Origin: Trochalopteron elliotii
Taxonomy: Eukaryota; Chordata; Aves; Passeriformes; Leiothrichidae
NCBI GenBank assembly: GCA_024734555.1
Contig: JANPWX010000029.1
Location: forward strand, 62,001 to 126,000
Length of the DNA: 64,000 nucleotides
Direction: 5' to 3'
The notes beneath the pieces were generated by a model, which made no database searches, was not told where the DNA came from, and saw nothing but the letters and a program-made list of their open reading frames with translations. A program made the translations under genes and the position numbers. Below, piece after piece: positions 39,097-51,500 of the stretch (position 1 is the first letter of the stretch; every line of letters starts with the position of its first letter).

Positions 39097-40690
39097 GATG
39101 CATTGGAAACTCTCTGGCCACCCTCTGCAGGTACTGGGAGTTAGTTCTATTGTCATAGTCACAACTGCCTTTGTAAATGTTCTTGTAAGATGGGACTGGT
39201 GTGTCATACATCTAGAAAATGGGCAACAAATGTCATCAGAGTCAAACTCCTGCTAGTGCAAACAAGGCCAGGATTTTACTCCATGTGTTCCAGTGTGAGG
39301 TTTCTTAGCAGGAATTTGAATTGAGAAATAACTTGAAATAGCTTATTTTTATAAAACCAGAAATTCCAACCTCTCCAGCAAAGGACAAAATAAACCCATA
39401 TAAAATATAGAACATAGTGCTCAAATAACATAAAATAGACACAGATGAAGCTGTTCCCTGTTCTCTGCTAATAAAATAGATGTCTGGCTTTCTTCCCTCT
39501 ATGATTAAATCTTACCTGTCAAATTAATAAAGAGAATTTATCACTGTAGCAGCTACAGCTGTTTATTTGCAGAAAGTAAAATTCAACTCTTTTTCATCAG
39601 AGGAAAACAAATTTGCACTTGAAATGTCCTTCATAGTCTGAGTTGGTGCTATTTCTCACACATGCCTGTTACTAAGAGGGTAAAGAGACCATATATTTCA
39701 TGTTTAATTAAAATTAGTAATATAAAGATTTATTAGAGGTGTCATAATATCAATTGCCTCTTATGTTTTCTTAAGATCATCAATCAGATTGAACAAGAGG
39801 GGTAACAAGACAGACTTTTCTTACACTGAATGGCATTTAATTTAGTGTGAGAATCATTTGAGTCTGAGACCTGAGTGAAAAGAATAATGCTACTCTTTGT
39901 TCACATGAGGCTTTTAGAATAAATTTTAAAAAAATTTAGACACCACCTGATATCACAATCATGGTTGATAACTCCAAAAGGAAGCAATACCACCAACTTT
40001 CTCAGCATGTTCACCTTCATTTCCTTCTGGTCTGACTTGCAAAAATAATTATTCACAGTTATTGTCAGAACTGCCTCTAGGAGCAAAATAATTCCTCACT
40101 GTGAAATAAAACCACAGAGAAATACATGCTACAAGTGATGGAAACATCTTCTTAGCAGGCAAAGAAGGAAGTAAAACTCCAGACCAATTTTCTTACACCT
40201 GGTATAGATGTGCCAAGTACAGAATATTATGTCTTGATTTGAAAGCTCCATGGAAAAAAGAAAATTAGGTGCTCGTTGTGAAGAACAGCTCATTTAATCA
40301 TCAAAATTACTTTTAAGTGTCACTTAATAACGCAACCAAACTGATAGAGGAAATGGTGATTTGATTATAAGTGTCAAATCTGCATACAGTAACTCCTGCC
40401 ATGATGTCATCGTGTTATTAACAGGATCCAGCTTGATTTTGACCTTAAGGGAGAGCCAGTGTAATCCCATGCAGAGGAGAAAAACTCAAATGGTTAACAA
40501 AGATTTCTGTGGCATTTATAAGCCTAATCTGATTTAAATTCCTGTGATTTAATTTATCTCTATTACAATAGGACTCACGACTGAGAACAGAACTGGCACA
40601 TGTAGTTCAGGTGTATATCCTGAACTGAATATTTCTTCTGGGATCTTGCAATATACTTTGCAAAAACAGAGAAACATGTGATTTTTAACT
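39097..40690. other. AT-rich intergenic DNA, no gene seen
   Basis: Nothing recognisable between the LTR and the putative retroviral remnant. Confidence 0.5.
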
Positions 40691-41224
40691 GTCTTTACAG
40701 GAGGGAAATGAGATGTACAAAGCTGGTGGCATAAGAGGCAACGCAAATTATCTCCCTGCCCCCACAAAAGATCCAGAAAGTGGAAAAACTACAGGCCCAC
40801 CTTGTCACTCACCAGAAAAGGACCAAAATATAAATCTTTTGTCCTCAGAGAACCAGTCAATCATACATCCAGAGGTGGTTGCAGGTTTGTTACCTTCTTT
40901 TCTCTGCTCAGCCTGTCACGGAGGGGGTCATCAAGTGTGGACTCTATGTGAGTGTCAAAAGTGGTGGGCACAACTTTTAGTGTTGTGCATTTCATAAAAG
41001 AAGAGCTGATTGTTGGCATTGTGATCCTTCAAGGAGCAGTCAGGATAATACACAAATTAAGCAGCTGGTGTGTGGGCATTGATATGGTTTGCCCGAACAT
41101 CAAGAATTATCAAGCAAGCAGTGGCTGGATATTGCCTCAAAGTAATATTCAGCTTATGCTAGCAAAGGATTTTTTAGTATTGTGCTTCCTCCTGTTACTT
41201 TTACTTGTCCTGTTAATCAGCTGA
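40690..41224 (+). pseudogene. Possible decayed retroviral internal fragment
   Basis: Two overlapping + strand frames (40,713-40,997 and 40,952-41,224) differ in phase, as expected of one ancestral frame broken by an indel. The second ends in a strongly hydrophobic Leu/Val-rich run of about 17 residues right before its stop, like the membrane anchor of a short envelope tail. The first contains a Cys/His-rich patch (roughly CSACHGGGH). The stretch lies just upstream of the odd ACTTAA-rich segment and 1.6 kb downstream of an LTR in the same orientation. No catalytic retroviral motif is visible, so this is a suggestion from context. Chance ORFs are a real alternative. Confidence 0.25.
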
Positions 41225-41410
41225 AAACAAATGTATGGATAACTTTAGCCAATTTAACATGACAAGATACTTTATGCTTGGCTATAGCCTCTCCTGAAAA
41301 CCCATTTTCTACTTGTCGTATTGGTTTACCTTTAGCCACATGGGAAAATTCAAATTATTAATTTCTTATAATAAAAGAATTGTATCTTATAATTTAAACA
41401 AGTATATTTT

Positions 41411-41705
41411 AACAAACTTAAAACTAATTTCACTGAAACTTAATGTTACTTAGATGTAAAAGAAAGGACACCTAAGAGAACTTAGTTAACATTACTGCAC
41501 TGATCTTAATAGCACTTAGCAGAACTTAAAATAACAGAACTTAAAATGTATAACACTTACATTTAACTTTGTTTAATCTTAGTAACATTTCAGAAATTAA
41601 TCGTAGCAGAAATTAATTTACAGTACTTAACCTTAACAGAATCTTAACTTGGCAGAACTCCAAATTAACAGAAGGTAAACTTAACATCACTTAAATTCAA
41701 CAATT
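41411..41705. repeat. Degenerate ACTTAA/AGAACTTAA-rich repeat
   Basis: For about 300 bases the + strand keeps returning to the words ACTTAA, AGAACTTA, CTTAACAGAA and TTAACAT, at irregular spacing of about 10-25 bases. This looks like a strongly decayed tandem array and not random AT-rich DNA. A similar CCTTAACAGAACTCC...ACTTAAAATTG string occurs near 27,078-27,110, at the U3 end of the antisense LTR there. This suggests a link with retroviral 3' sequence. Confidence 0.5.
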
Positions 41706-44700
41706 CTGATCTCTGACAGGAAACCTTTGGGTTATATGAAAGTTTGCACTAATTCACATTTCCTTTTCTGTTAGATACCTGAACTAAACCCATCATTTTT
41801 ATGCGGTTTTAATAAAAAACCTGGTATACAAAGGAGTTCTCAACTCATTGCTGGAAAAAAGTTATGTTTAAAAAACCATAAGCATAATATGAAAGTAGGA
41901 TGGATGAACATGGAAAAAAAGTACTGTAAATTATTTAACAGATGAACGTTTTACATCAACTCACATGTTCTCTTGTATTCATTGTGGATATTTCATGTTA
42001 ATATTGATTTAGATTAGGCTCATAAAGTATTCTGATGCCTAAAATCCTAGCAAGAGGTAGGAATATTTTTTCTTGAAGCATATGACTTGTCATGAAAATT
42101 TCTGTAGCAAATCTCTCTTCCCAGTCACAAAAAAAGTTTATTTATTACAAGTTTATTCACATTACTAATTTTTTAAAACTGTTATTAGTGCACTTTGAAA
42201 TGTTTTGAAATTTTCTATTCTTACCCTCCTGCACAGAATCAGTCACTGGCATTTTAATTGCTAATGGAGTTCATGTGAGAATGGTAAGCAATCACAGGAA
42301 AAAATTGTGTTATTGCTAAGTTCCATTATAGTTGTCCAAAATGAAAAATCCTTGTAGTTAATTCACATCCCCCTTGTTCTCATTATTGAAAATAACTATT
42401 CAAAATAGTGGAAAATAATCTATTTCTAACAAACCTGAATTATTACAAAGGGAAATAAAAAACACAAGAGTGAAAATAAAACTAAAATGCATGTAGGAAT
42501 TCAAAAGCAACTAGAGAAGAAAAATGTAACCAGTGTTGTCCTATTGATATCCAACCATATGCAAAGACTCAATACATCACTCTCACTTTTCTTGCTGATG
42601 TGGCCTGATCATCAAATAACAGATATAGAGCTATGCATACTTGTCATCACTGTGTTTACAAACCCTTTAACCCACGACTGAAAAGAAGAAAGGAGTTGAT
42701 TTGACACAAGAGACATTCCTGACTCCAGCAGCTGTTTGATGGATTTGCACACAGCAAAAAGTTTTAAAAGTTTCTAGAACCACAGGAACCAAATGCACTC
42801 AGTACTGAAAATCTTCATGGCATGCTCTTTACCCAGTTTTATTTCACCAGTTTTCCTGCAATGCCTATCCAATCTAAGGGAATAGACTTCATTAAAATTA
42901 AAGAATAAAGTGTATGGTTCCTAAACTATTTATAAAAGAACTTTGAAAATTATTTTAATGACATGATATGAATGGTCTGTGGCAGTGAGGCACTCTTCTC
43001 AAAAAGAAAAATACACCTGCAATCACTAACGCAATTCAGATGGTGACTCTGTGGATGGTAACTGACCAGTTAAAGCTCTTTTTCTTCTCAGACCCACTGC
43101 TGGGTCAATAATAGAATGGTAGATTCTTCACCTTGCTTTAGGGCTTGTTTATTGTATTTCCACAAGTGTTTGTCTCCCTCTGACAGGATTTACATATATT
43201 GCAGGTTCAGCAGAGCCTGAACAAAGTTTAGGGGAACATTTGAACCAAAACCAGTTATATTTAACAGATAGTGTTATTTTGTTCAATTGCTATGGGAAAA
43301 ATATTGATTGTCTCTTGACTTCAGTTTTTCTCCTCTACCACTAGCCTAAATAGGAATTATTTTGTAACAAAATAAAATTGGCCTCCCTGGAAATAAGTCA
43401 TTACCATTTATGGCCTTCTGGGAGGGAAGAACATGTAGATAAAAGAATAGTTGAAAAAATATATATTTATTTTAATTATATTTCTCCTCTGAGTGTTATA
43501 AAATGGTATCAACAATAATACATAATAAATATGGCACAAGGCTAATAAATCAGTCCAGATGTGAAAATATGTAAGTTTCTTGGGTAATAAATTAGTGAAG
43601 AACATCTGACTTCAATACTAATTTGACCATCTAAAGATGCAACTTATATGTGTTTTGGGCCTTAATGGATTCACTAAAATGCTCAACCATTGGTAGGTAT
43701 GTGTTTATCATAGAAGTATTTCTTTAATTTTACCCTTTCTTTGTCTTCTGCTCCTTATTATATCTTCTGTGTATTTTGGCAGACTCATAAAAGGATGCAA
43801 GGACCTTGAAGGAGCTTTGTTTTTAGGTGGAGGCCTCTATGTTTTTGATGTATGACTGGACAGCAGTCATTCTGCTCCTGTGTGACTGGGATGGGGCCCA
43901 GGTGCTGCCAGCAGGAGATTCCTGATGCTTCTGGTTCTGCTTTTGTTCCCAGTGCCTCTTTGGGCCAGGCTGGACCTGCTCTTCCTAGAGCATCACCAGA
44001 AGCAGCACTTCATGTCCTGCTCCCAGTCTCATCCTGGGTAATCACACTGGTGGGTTTGGAGCACGAGTGGGGAAGGGTGTTTTGACAAAGCTCAGATATG
44101 GCTGATTTCTTCTCTAACATTAAGATACTCCAGCTTTAGCAATTCATTTCTGTTACAGGTTCAAGGCCTCTTATACCTAAATAAATCGAAATCTACACTG
44201 CATACTTCCACAGATCATATCCTAACCTGCTGTCTAAATGCTGAGTAATTCAAAATAACCCAGGGTTTTGGGTTGTCACTTTCTCAGCAGTGATGGGATT
44301 ATTAATCACTATCTCAGATCATTTTCAGAAACACTGCATCTCTGGGACTCTCCTTTACACTTTTAGACATGACCTATATTCTTTAATCTTACATATATGG
44401 TTATGTTCTAATATCATGCCAATGAAAATTTAACAATCCCCTGAGGATGTATCCAGGTTCCACTCACACACATACAAAAAGAAGCTTTTGTCTTGTACCA
44501 GACAGTATGTTGAACATTTCTCTGAAAAAAAAAAAACAAAAGTTAATCTACTCTGTTTTTCTTTTCACACAATAAAATAAGAAGTGCTCCCAGAATTCAC
44601 CTGGAAGTTTCTTGGCAATGTTACAAAAGTTTGGGTAGTAACTGAGCTCCTAAATAAAGAGTCAAGCATTGGAGAAGTCTCACGTGATGTCTGGGAGACA

Positions 44701-47700
44701 GCTTCAAGCCAGAAACTGCAGACACTCCTTTGAAGACACATTGTGGCAGTGTCTCTAAAGAATATTATTGTGCATTTAATTTGCAAATCAGATGTGCAGG
44801 TCTGATCATATAAAATAATAAATGTTTCCTTTCAAAGAAATGCAAGTCTTTAAAAAAAGAGATACTCATAATTGTTGTAGGTATCCTTACAATTCCAATT
44901 TAACCAATTAACAGTTTAATAGTGAAATTGGTATTATTTAGCAGTGTAGTTTTCAGTTTTCATATCCATACAATACAGAGAGAGTATCAACAGAACACTT
45001 CTACTATTAAAAAGGTTGGTATTTATCTTTTTAGTTTCCCTCCTACCACTTTATGTAATATAATATCTAAAAATGCTAACTTGGGCCATCTGTTCTTATT
45101 CCTATTTCCAGCCCACTCCATTTTTTTTTCTGTTTCATTCCCCTAGTTAAACTGATTATAGCTCCTTCTGTGACATTTTGCTACAGGGAAAATCCATGTT
45201 TATTTCCATACAATTTAATAGACAAAATCAAACAATGAATATGCAAATTCCAAAAATAGCAAGATTTTTGAAAAATGGCTGTGAAAAAAAGACAAAACCA
45301 TCTATTTATAAAAACAGAACAAAAACGTTGGAGAGCAGTTGTAATGGATGTTACAACATAGAACAAGGAGCATAATTAGGCTCTAGACCCTACAAAGGAA
45401 TATAAGAGTCACTGCCCAGATCAACAAATAGAATAAAGAAAATATGATTTAATTACACTAAAAAAAACTTTGAGAAAAGCACTAGAGCTCTTTGAAGTTT
45501 TACATATTAATAGTTTATTCACTGCCAAAAGGAGAACAGAAGTGACGAGATGTATTTGCATATGTGGATGGCATTGAAAGCAAGAAAAGGAAGAATTCTC
45601 TCAACATTTTGCTTCCCATGTTGTTGAGAAGGACAAGGAAAAGTGGCAAAAAAACATGCCATCACCTTGGCTGGCATTACCTTGGGATCCTGGTGCCAAG
45701 AATTCCCCAGCTGCTTCAGCAAATTTCTGCCCATTCTTTGAATCAGTGCAAAAGAACCAGGGCTGGGAACATGATCTGACAGAACCCATCTGAAAATTCA
45801 GTTCAACCACCCATAAACAAAATGGAAGGAAGTAACTAAGCAAATGTTGTGCATAAATAACTTTGGGTAGTCATTTGCGTGTTTAAAAGAGCCTAATTTA
45901 TTTGTTTTCCCAGAATTTCTTTTCACAGATGCTGCAGAGACTTTTTCTCCTCCTTCCTTCTGCAGGATTGTGACTGCAATGTCCATTAGGGAGGATTATT
46001 TTGAGAAACAGTCTCCCCATCTGTTGTCTCTTTTAAATGCTGTTAAGTAGTATTTTACCTCTCTGGAAAAAACTGTCTGCATATCCCATTCCTGCTGTTC
46101 AGCAGCAGCAGCCTGGAATGAACACCTAGGAAGTGCAATTGAGTGGAGCAGGTTCAGAGAATGTTTGTTTAACTGAAGGTAATAGTGGTCTGACATTTTA
46201 GAACATGATCCTCATCAACCCAAAGGATGACTGTACCCTGTGCCTGCAGTCCTTTCACACCCCAATGATGCACAAGTGCTGGGGTAGGTGCATCTTCCCC
46301 TTCCTGGATATTTCAAAGCCAAACTCTCCACAGAAGAGTGAGCTCATCTATTTCAAGATGGCCAGTAAGATAATCAGCTTTAAAAGAAGTTAAAATTGGT
46401 GAATTTTTGATTTTCCGTATCTTCTCTGAGGTCTGTGAAATTTCAGTTTTGGTTCTAAATGTGTAATATTCATCACACCTCTCTGTATTCCTATAACCTG
46501 TAACATAGACCCTGATGAATAACACATAAATAAAGAAATATTTTGCTCATGATTATGCTAACATGTTTACTCAGAGGCATAAAAAACTGATTCCATTTTT
46601 TCCTCAGGATTCCTATGAAACAATATAAAACTAAGTTATGTAGTATCTCTTAAAAACCCAACCAATTTAATCTCCATTTGACTTGTAGCTTAAATGATGG
46701 TGCAGGTGCCCACTGCTAAACTTCCAGGCAGAAGAGCAGCAGGTTAACCTCTGTTTCTGGATTCACCCTGATATTCACTGCTGTTGACATCATCTGGCAA
46801 AGATCAAAGTGTGCAGTCCATTAGTTTCTTGGCTTGTTCTTTGGCAGAAGTATGAAAGATTCAATCAATATTTGCTGAATGGAAAAAGATCAAAAGTTTC
46901 AGTAAAATAAATCTTGGTTTGCAGCTCCTGAGACACTATTCTAAATAAAGAGGAATGTGTAACATCTCACCAATAATTAAAAAGCACTTAAAGGCCTCCT
47001 TTGAATGGTCTCTTGCTGCATCAATTTACTGGTGGATTCACTGCTTTGTCAGAGGAGAGGACACTTCATTTTCAAGTGGAAACATTTTTGGATTCTCCTA
47101 ATTTAATTTCTACCTGGTTTTATGTATCAGACAGTGACAATAGATAGAGGAATATTCAAAATGAAGTTTTCTCATAGTATTTGGTTTAATTAAATTTCTC
47201 CTAATTTGCTTTGTCATTAATATATACATTAATATTTAGTTTAGTCCAAGTTCCTGGAATGATAACACACACATCATTTCAAACTAGACAATGCTGCCTC
47301 ATCATGATTATCACATGATGAACTTTAATAATAGCACAATTGTTTAATAATTACCATTGCAATAATATGTAACTTTACCTGATTATATGTTACACTGTTT
47401 CATATATTTAAACTTCTCTGAACTTTTTTTCCCAATATTTTTGCTTCAAAATGCAGTTTAATTTACTGAACTGCTAATGGGGTTGTGTTGAAACATGAGC
47501 ACAGCACTGTATGGTCTCATTAGTTGTAATAGCACCTCTGATAATAAAGCCTTAAGTGTAAAAAAGCAAGGAAACTAAATGAGAATCCTTTGAAAATGAA
47601 GGCATTTAAGATAAATTATTTTAAACAATTTTTCCATGAGAAGATGTACAAACAGGTAGCATTCAAAGCAGGCACAAATAAATAAACTAAAAGATACTCC

Positions 47701-47867
47701 TGGGAATCTCCCAGTGATGGTGCTTTACAGTAATTTCTTCAATTTTAAATTTTTTAGTGTAAAAGGAAAATTAGATAATTAGATAAGAACATAGTTCTTA
47801 TCCATCTAGTTTAGCTAGAGCCTTTAGATTTTGCATTTTGCTATTTATAAAATTGTGCACTAAAGGA
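41706..47867. other. AT-rich intergenic DNA, no gene seen
   Basis: No exon recognised. A GC-richer patch at about 43,840-44,090 is open for 77 codons on + but has no known domain. Elsewhere only short chance ORFs are present. Confidence 0.5.
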
Positions 47868-48503
47868 AACTGGATGCAGCCTCATCAAGTGTGTGGATGA
47901 CAGGAGCTGGGGCATGGTGTCAATGTGTTTGTGAGTAGGGCTGCCAGTAAGAGAGGCTTCCTTGGGCTGAAAGAATAACACAAAATTCAGTAAGAATGGC
48001 TGTAAAGTACTGCCTATGGGATGGACTAATCCTTCCCCAAACAGAGCTGGGGACTGGGCAGGGAAACAGGAGTCATGGCAGGGATCAAGGCAAACCTGAG
48101 GACGTCATCACTTACCTTTACCTGGCCTCCATCAGAGCACATCTGGACCATTGTGTCCTTTTTGGGGGCTTCAAGACAAGAAATTGCACAGTTATTCAAC
48201 TGATAAAGATGAGTGAGTTCCAGAGGAGCCTCCAGCTGCAAATGGAGCAGCTCCCTGGGCTCAGAAGGAAGGGCCAGAGAGATAAGGGTCGTTAATCAAA
48301 GGGGAGAACAAATGATTCACTACCAGCACAATTAAAGATTAGAATGAATTGCACAGAGACGCTGTGAAATCTCTAACCTCGACTCTTTTCTAGACCTGAA
48401 CAGCAAGGTCTGGTTTAAATTCAATCAGCACTGACACCTCCTATGAGTAGGAGCTGGATGAGGGATATGACACTGTCCTCTCCTGCCTGTCTGATTCCCT
48501 GTG
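47868..48503 (+). mobile_element. CR1 LINE fragment, sense, including the 3' end
   Basis: The segment follows the order of a CR1 3' half. GTGGATGACAGGAGCTGGGGC lies near the end of the reverse-transcriptase frame. GAGCACATCTGGACCATTGTGTCC and GGGGCTTCAAGACAAGAA correspond to the conserved PHLEYCVQFWGP-type region. GAGTTCCAGAGGAGCCTCC and TTGCACAGAGACGCTGTGAAATCTC belong to the 3' UTR, and the end TGATTCCCTGTG is a decayed terminal TGATTCTGTG repeat. It is clearly old, with many indels and no usable frame. An open frame at 47,996-48,295 runs through it but is not a functional protein. Confidence 0.8.
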
Positions 48504-51500
48504 TACATCCCAACAATGTACCCAGGCCTCAGGCTTCAGCCTGGTGAGGTTACATTTTTCTGTGACAGGTTTTTAGAGAGATTTTGTGTTCTCTGTCCCA
48601 GTTCTGAGAGCTTTATAGTGCTGAAAAGAGTCAAATACTAAATTCCTACAATTTCTATACTTCCTGTCACTGCATGGTCTCAAAGCACTTCTGAGGCTTT
48701 ATTTTGTCTGAAAAAAATAAACTCTGGTAGCCAGTTAAGGGCAAAGAAGTGAGTATGAGCCTTCACAGTTTCTTTGAAAATGAGCTTGACTTATTAAATG
48801 GAATATATGGAACTACATAATTTCAGGACTTTTCCCTTGATGCGTCACTGCTTATATTAGGAAATTCATATTTTGGGGCAATAGGACTCTTGAAAGCCTA
48901 AAACCATCGAGAAATATTGAAAGAGAAATCTTTTAACATAGGTAAAAGCCAGGATCTGGTCTGCAACTGAGATCATCACACAATCTACATTTCAGAGGAG
49001 AAGGGATGATTCAGATTCATTTTTTTGTCACGAGTATATGGGCCATGTCACTTAGAGATGCAAAAAAATCCACGATATATGCAAACAGGAAAGAAGAATA
49101 AAAGACATGTCTCTTGTAGGCCAAGCAGTTTGAAGAGATTTTCAATGCAGCTACTGTTCTGAGTATGTTGTAAGTTATACAAGATCAAATAGCATGAAAA
49201 GTAACAGGGTTCAAGTCCTTCTTAGGAATATTTTCCTGAAAGTCATTGCTTAGTGGTGAACTTCCATGTCACAAAACTGAACTTAAGAGACAGAGATGGA
49301 GAGAGGCTATGAACTCAATATAACATCCTTGGAAATCACTGTTTTCCTTCCATTTTCTTTTGATGTTGCAATCAATACACCTTTTTTTTTTTTCATGTAA
49401 ATCACGTAAATTGCATACCTTTATTTTTGTGACAACAAAAGCATTCATCGCCCCTTACCCTATTAAATGAATTAATTTTCATTAGTTCTTTCAGGTAAAA
49501 ATATATGTATGAGACTGCCTTTTTCCTTTTTTTGTTTAAAAGCTTAGCTGAACAATTCTCTGTTTAATTTCAGCCCATTGATTAGCTTATACATAGCACT
49601 TACCTCCCAGTCATAGAAAGCAACACTGAGGGCACCTCATATTTGACCTCAGAAAGCTGTTTCAGTGCTCTGGGATTACTACCATAGGGCATTTTTTTGA
49701 CTTATCCCAAGATAATTAATCTAAGAAGCTGTGATAAATCTGTATCATCCTACAAAGCAGAAACACCAGCTATTCATGCCTCATGACACTTGCACATATT
49801 TGAAAACTTGACATAATTCCTCTCAGACTAAACTGTATTTACCCTCTTTTCTCACATTTCCTTTGCCAACAGTTCTCAAGACTTCTGTCCATTCTTTCTG
49901 AATATTCTGAATTTTTTTCAGATCTGCTTTTGTTTTTCAGGTCTAATCCTATTCCCACCACCCTCCTGCCTGTGGCTTGGCATCTTTACTGAATGTAGTA
50001 AGGATACTATTCAGACTACCATTCAGATTATTATTTAATATATTTACTACTAAAAAGAGTAATCTTATTCAGTAACCAACTGCACTGAAAAGCAAACCAC
50101 TGAAAATTATTGAGGAGAAATTTCTAGAACTAGATCAATTATCTTTATTTGAATGTCATAGCATGACATCAAAAGTCCAGAGTCAAACAATGTGCTCCTG
50201 CTAGCACACAGGGACTGGTATCAGGTATCACTCCCAAAGTGCATTTGCATCCACTGCACAGAAAGTGCAGCTCCTTCCCAATGCTGAAAGACCAAAAGAG
50301 TTTACTTTGAACAGAAACATGGCCAAACTAAGAGATTTCTTCTTCAGCTTTATGGAAAGTTAAAAAGATTAACCCAAAATAAACCAAACTTATATCACAA
50401 ATGCAGACATGAAAAAGAGATGTTGAATATTGCATTGAAAATTATGCTCTTGTGTATCCTTACATTGCAGAATTAGTATAACAAGTTAGCATAAATTCTT
50501 TTTCTGTTTTTCCTTCTTTCTCAAACAGAGAGAATGGGCTGCCTCCTTCTGCATGAAGAAAACATTCTTTATGGCCTTTTACTTCCATTACTTCCTCTTT
50601 TTTGGACGAAGAATCAAAAACCATTTGCAATGATTATGGAGAATGGACATAACATTCCCTTGGCAGGGCCAGCTGTAAAGCTTTCTCAGACCTCAGCACC
50701 CTGGATCCATTCCTGGTGCTGCTCCACTCAGCCTATATGAAACCATATTTGTGTCCCAATGTGGTCCTACACAACTGGCAGGAAGATTTCCTCACAGAGG
50801 AAAGATTTCCTTTGGGAGGAGATATTACTTTGCTGCTGGAAATAGACTTTGAATATTGCAATCATAGGAAATAATGACACATCAAAATAGATCTTAAGAT
50901 TATGTAAACTGTCTAAAGGAAATACCAAATCTGGCCTGGAAATACAGAGCTTTTGGATCAGTGCTAGTGAGCACTAAGCAAAATGCCAGACCTATAACAT
51001 ATGTCAAATCAGATTTTCTATACAAAAGGGATAACAGCTACAGAAAGTCAGGGATGCTGCATCTGATAGAAGGAATGGCATCCCTGAGTGTCTGCTATCA
51101 CACAGGCTTTGGAGACTGGTGTCTTAAGTTATTCACTGCTGAACAAATTCAGAATTTATATTGCCAAATCTCACATTTTTTACTTTTAGATCTCACTTTC
51201 TTGGTAAGAGAGAAAATTAGTAACAGTAAAAATATTTTTACTGAAAATATAGAGATTGCAATTGTAAAAAGTGATATTCTGAGGCTTAAGTTTTCTGTCA
51301 AGTAATGGTCTTTTCTTGCAATAATGAAAAAGAAGGTTGCACCTCCCTGTGCAAAGCCCTGGGCTCAGACAGCAGTTAAATATGCCCTTAACTTGCATCA
51401 AGGTTTGTTGAGACTTTCTAAGCATGCGTTTCAAACTGCTTCCTTTGGCCTCTTGTCAGGATTTCTAGACTACTCTTCTGAAAAAAATATATCTATTCAT

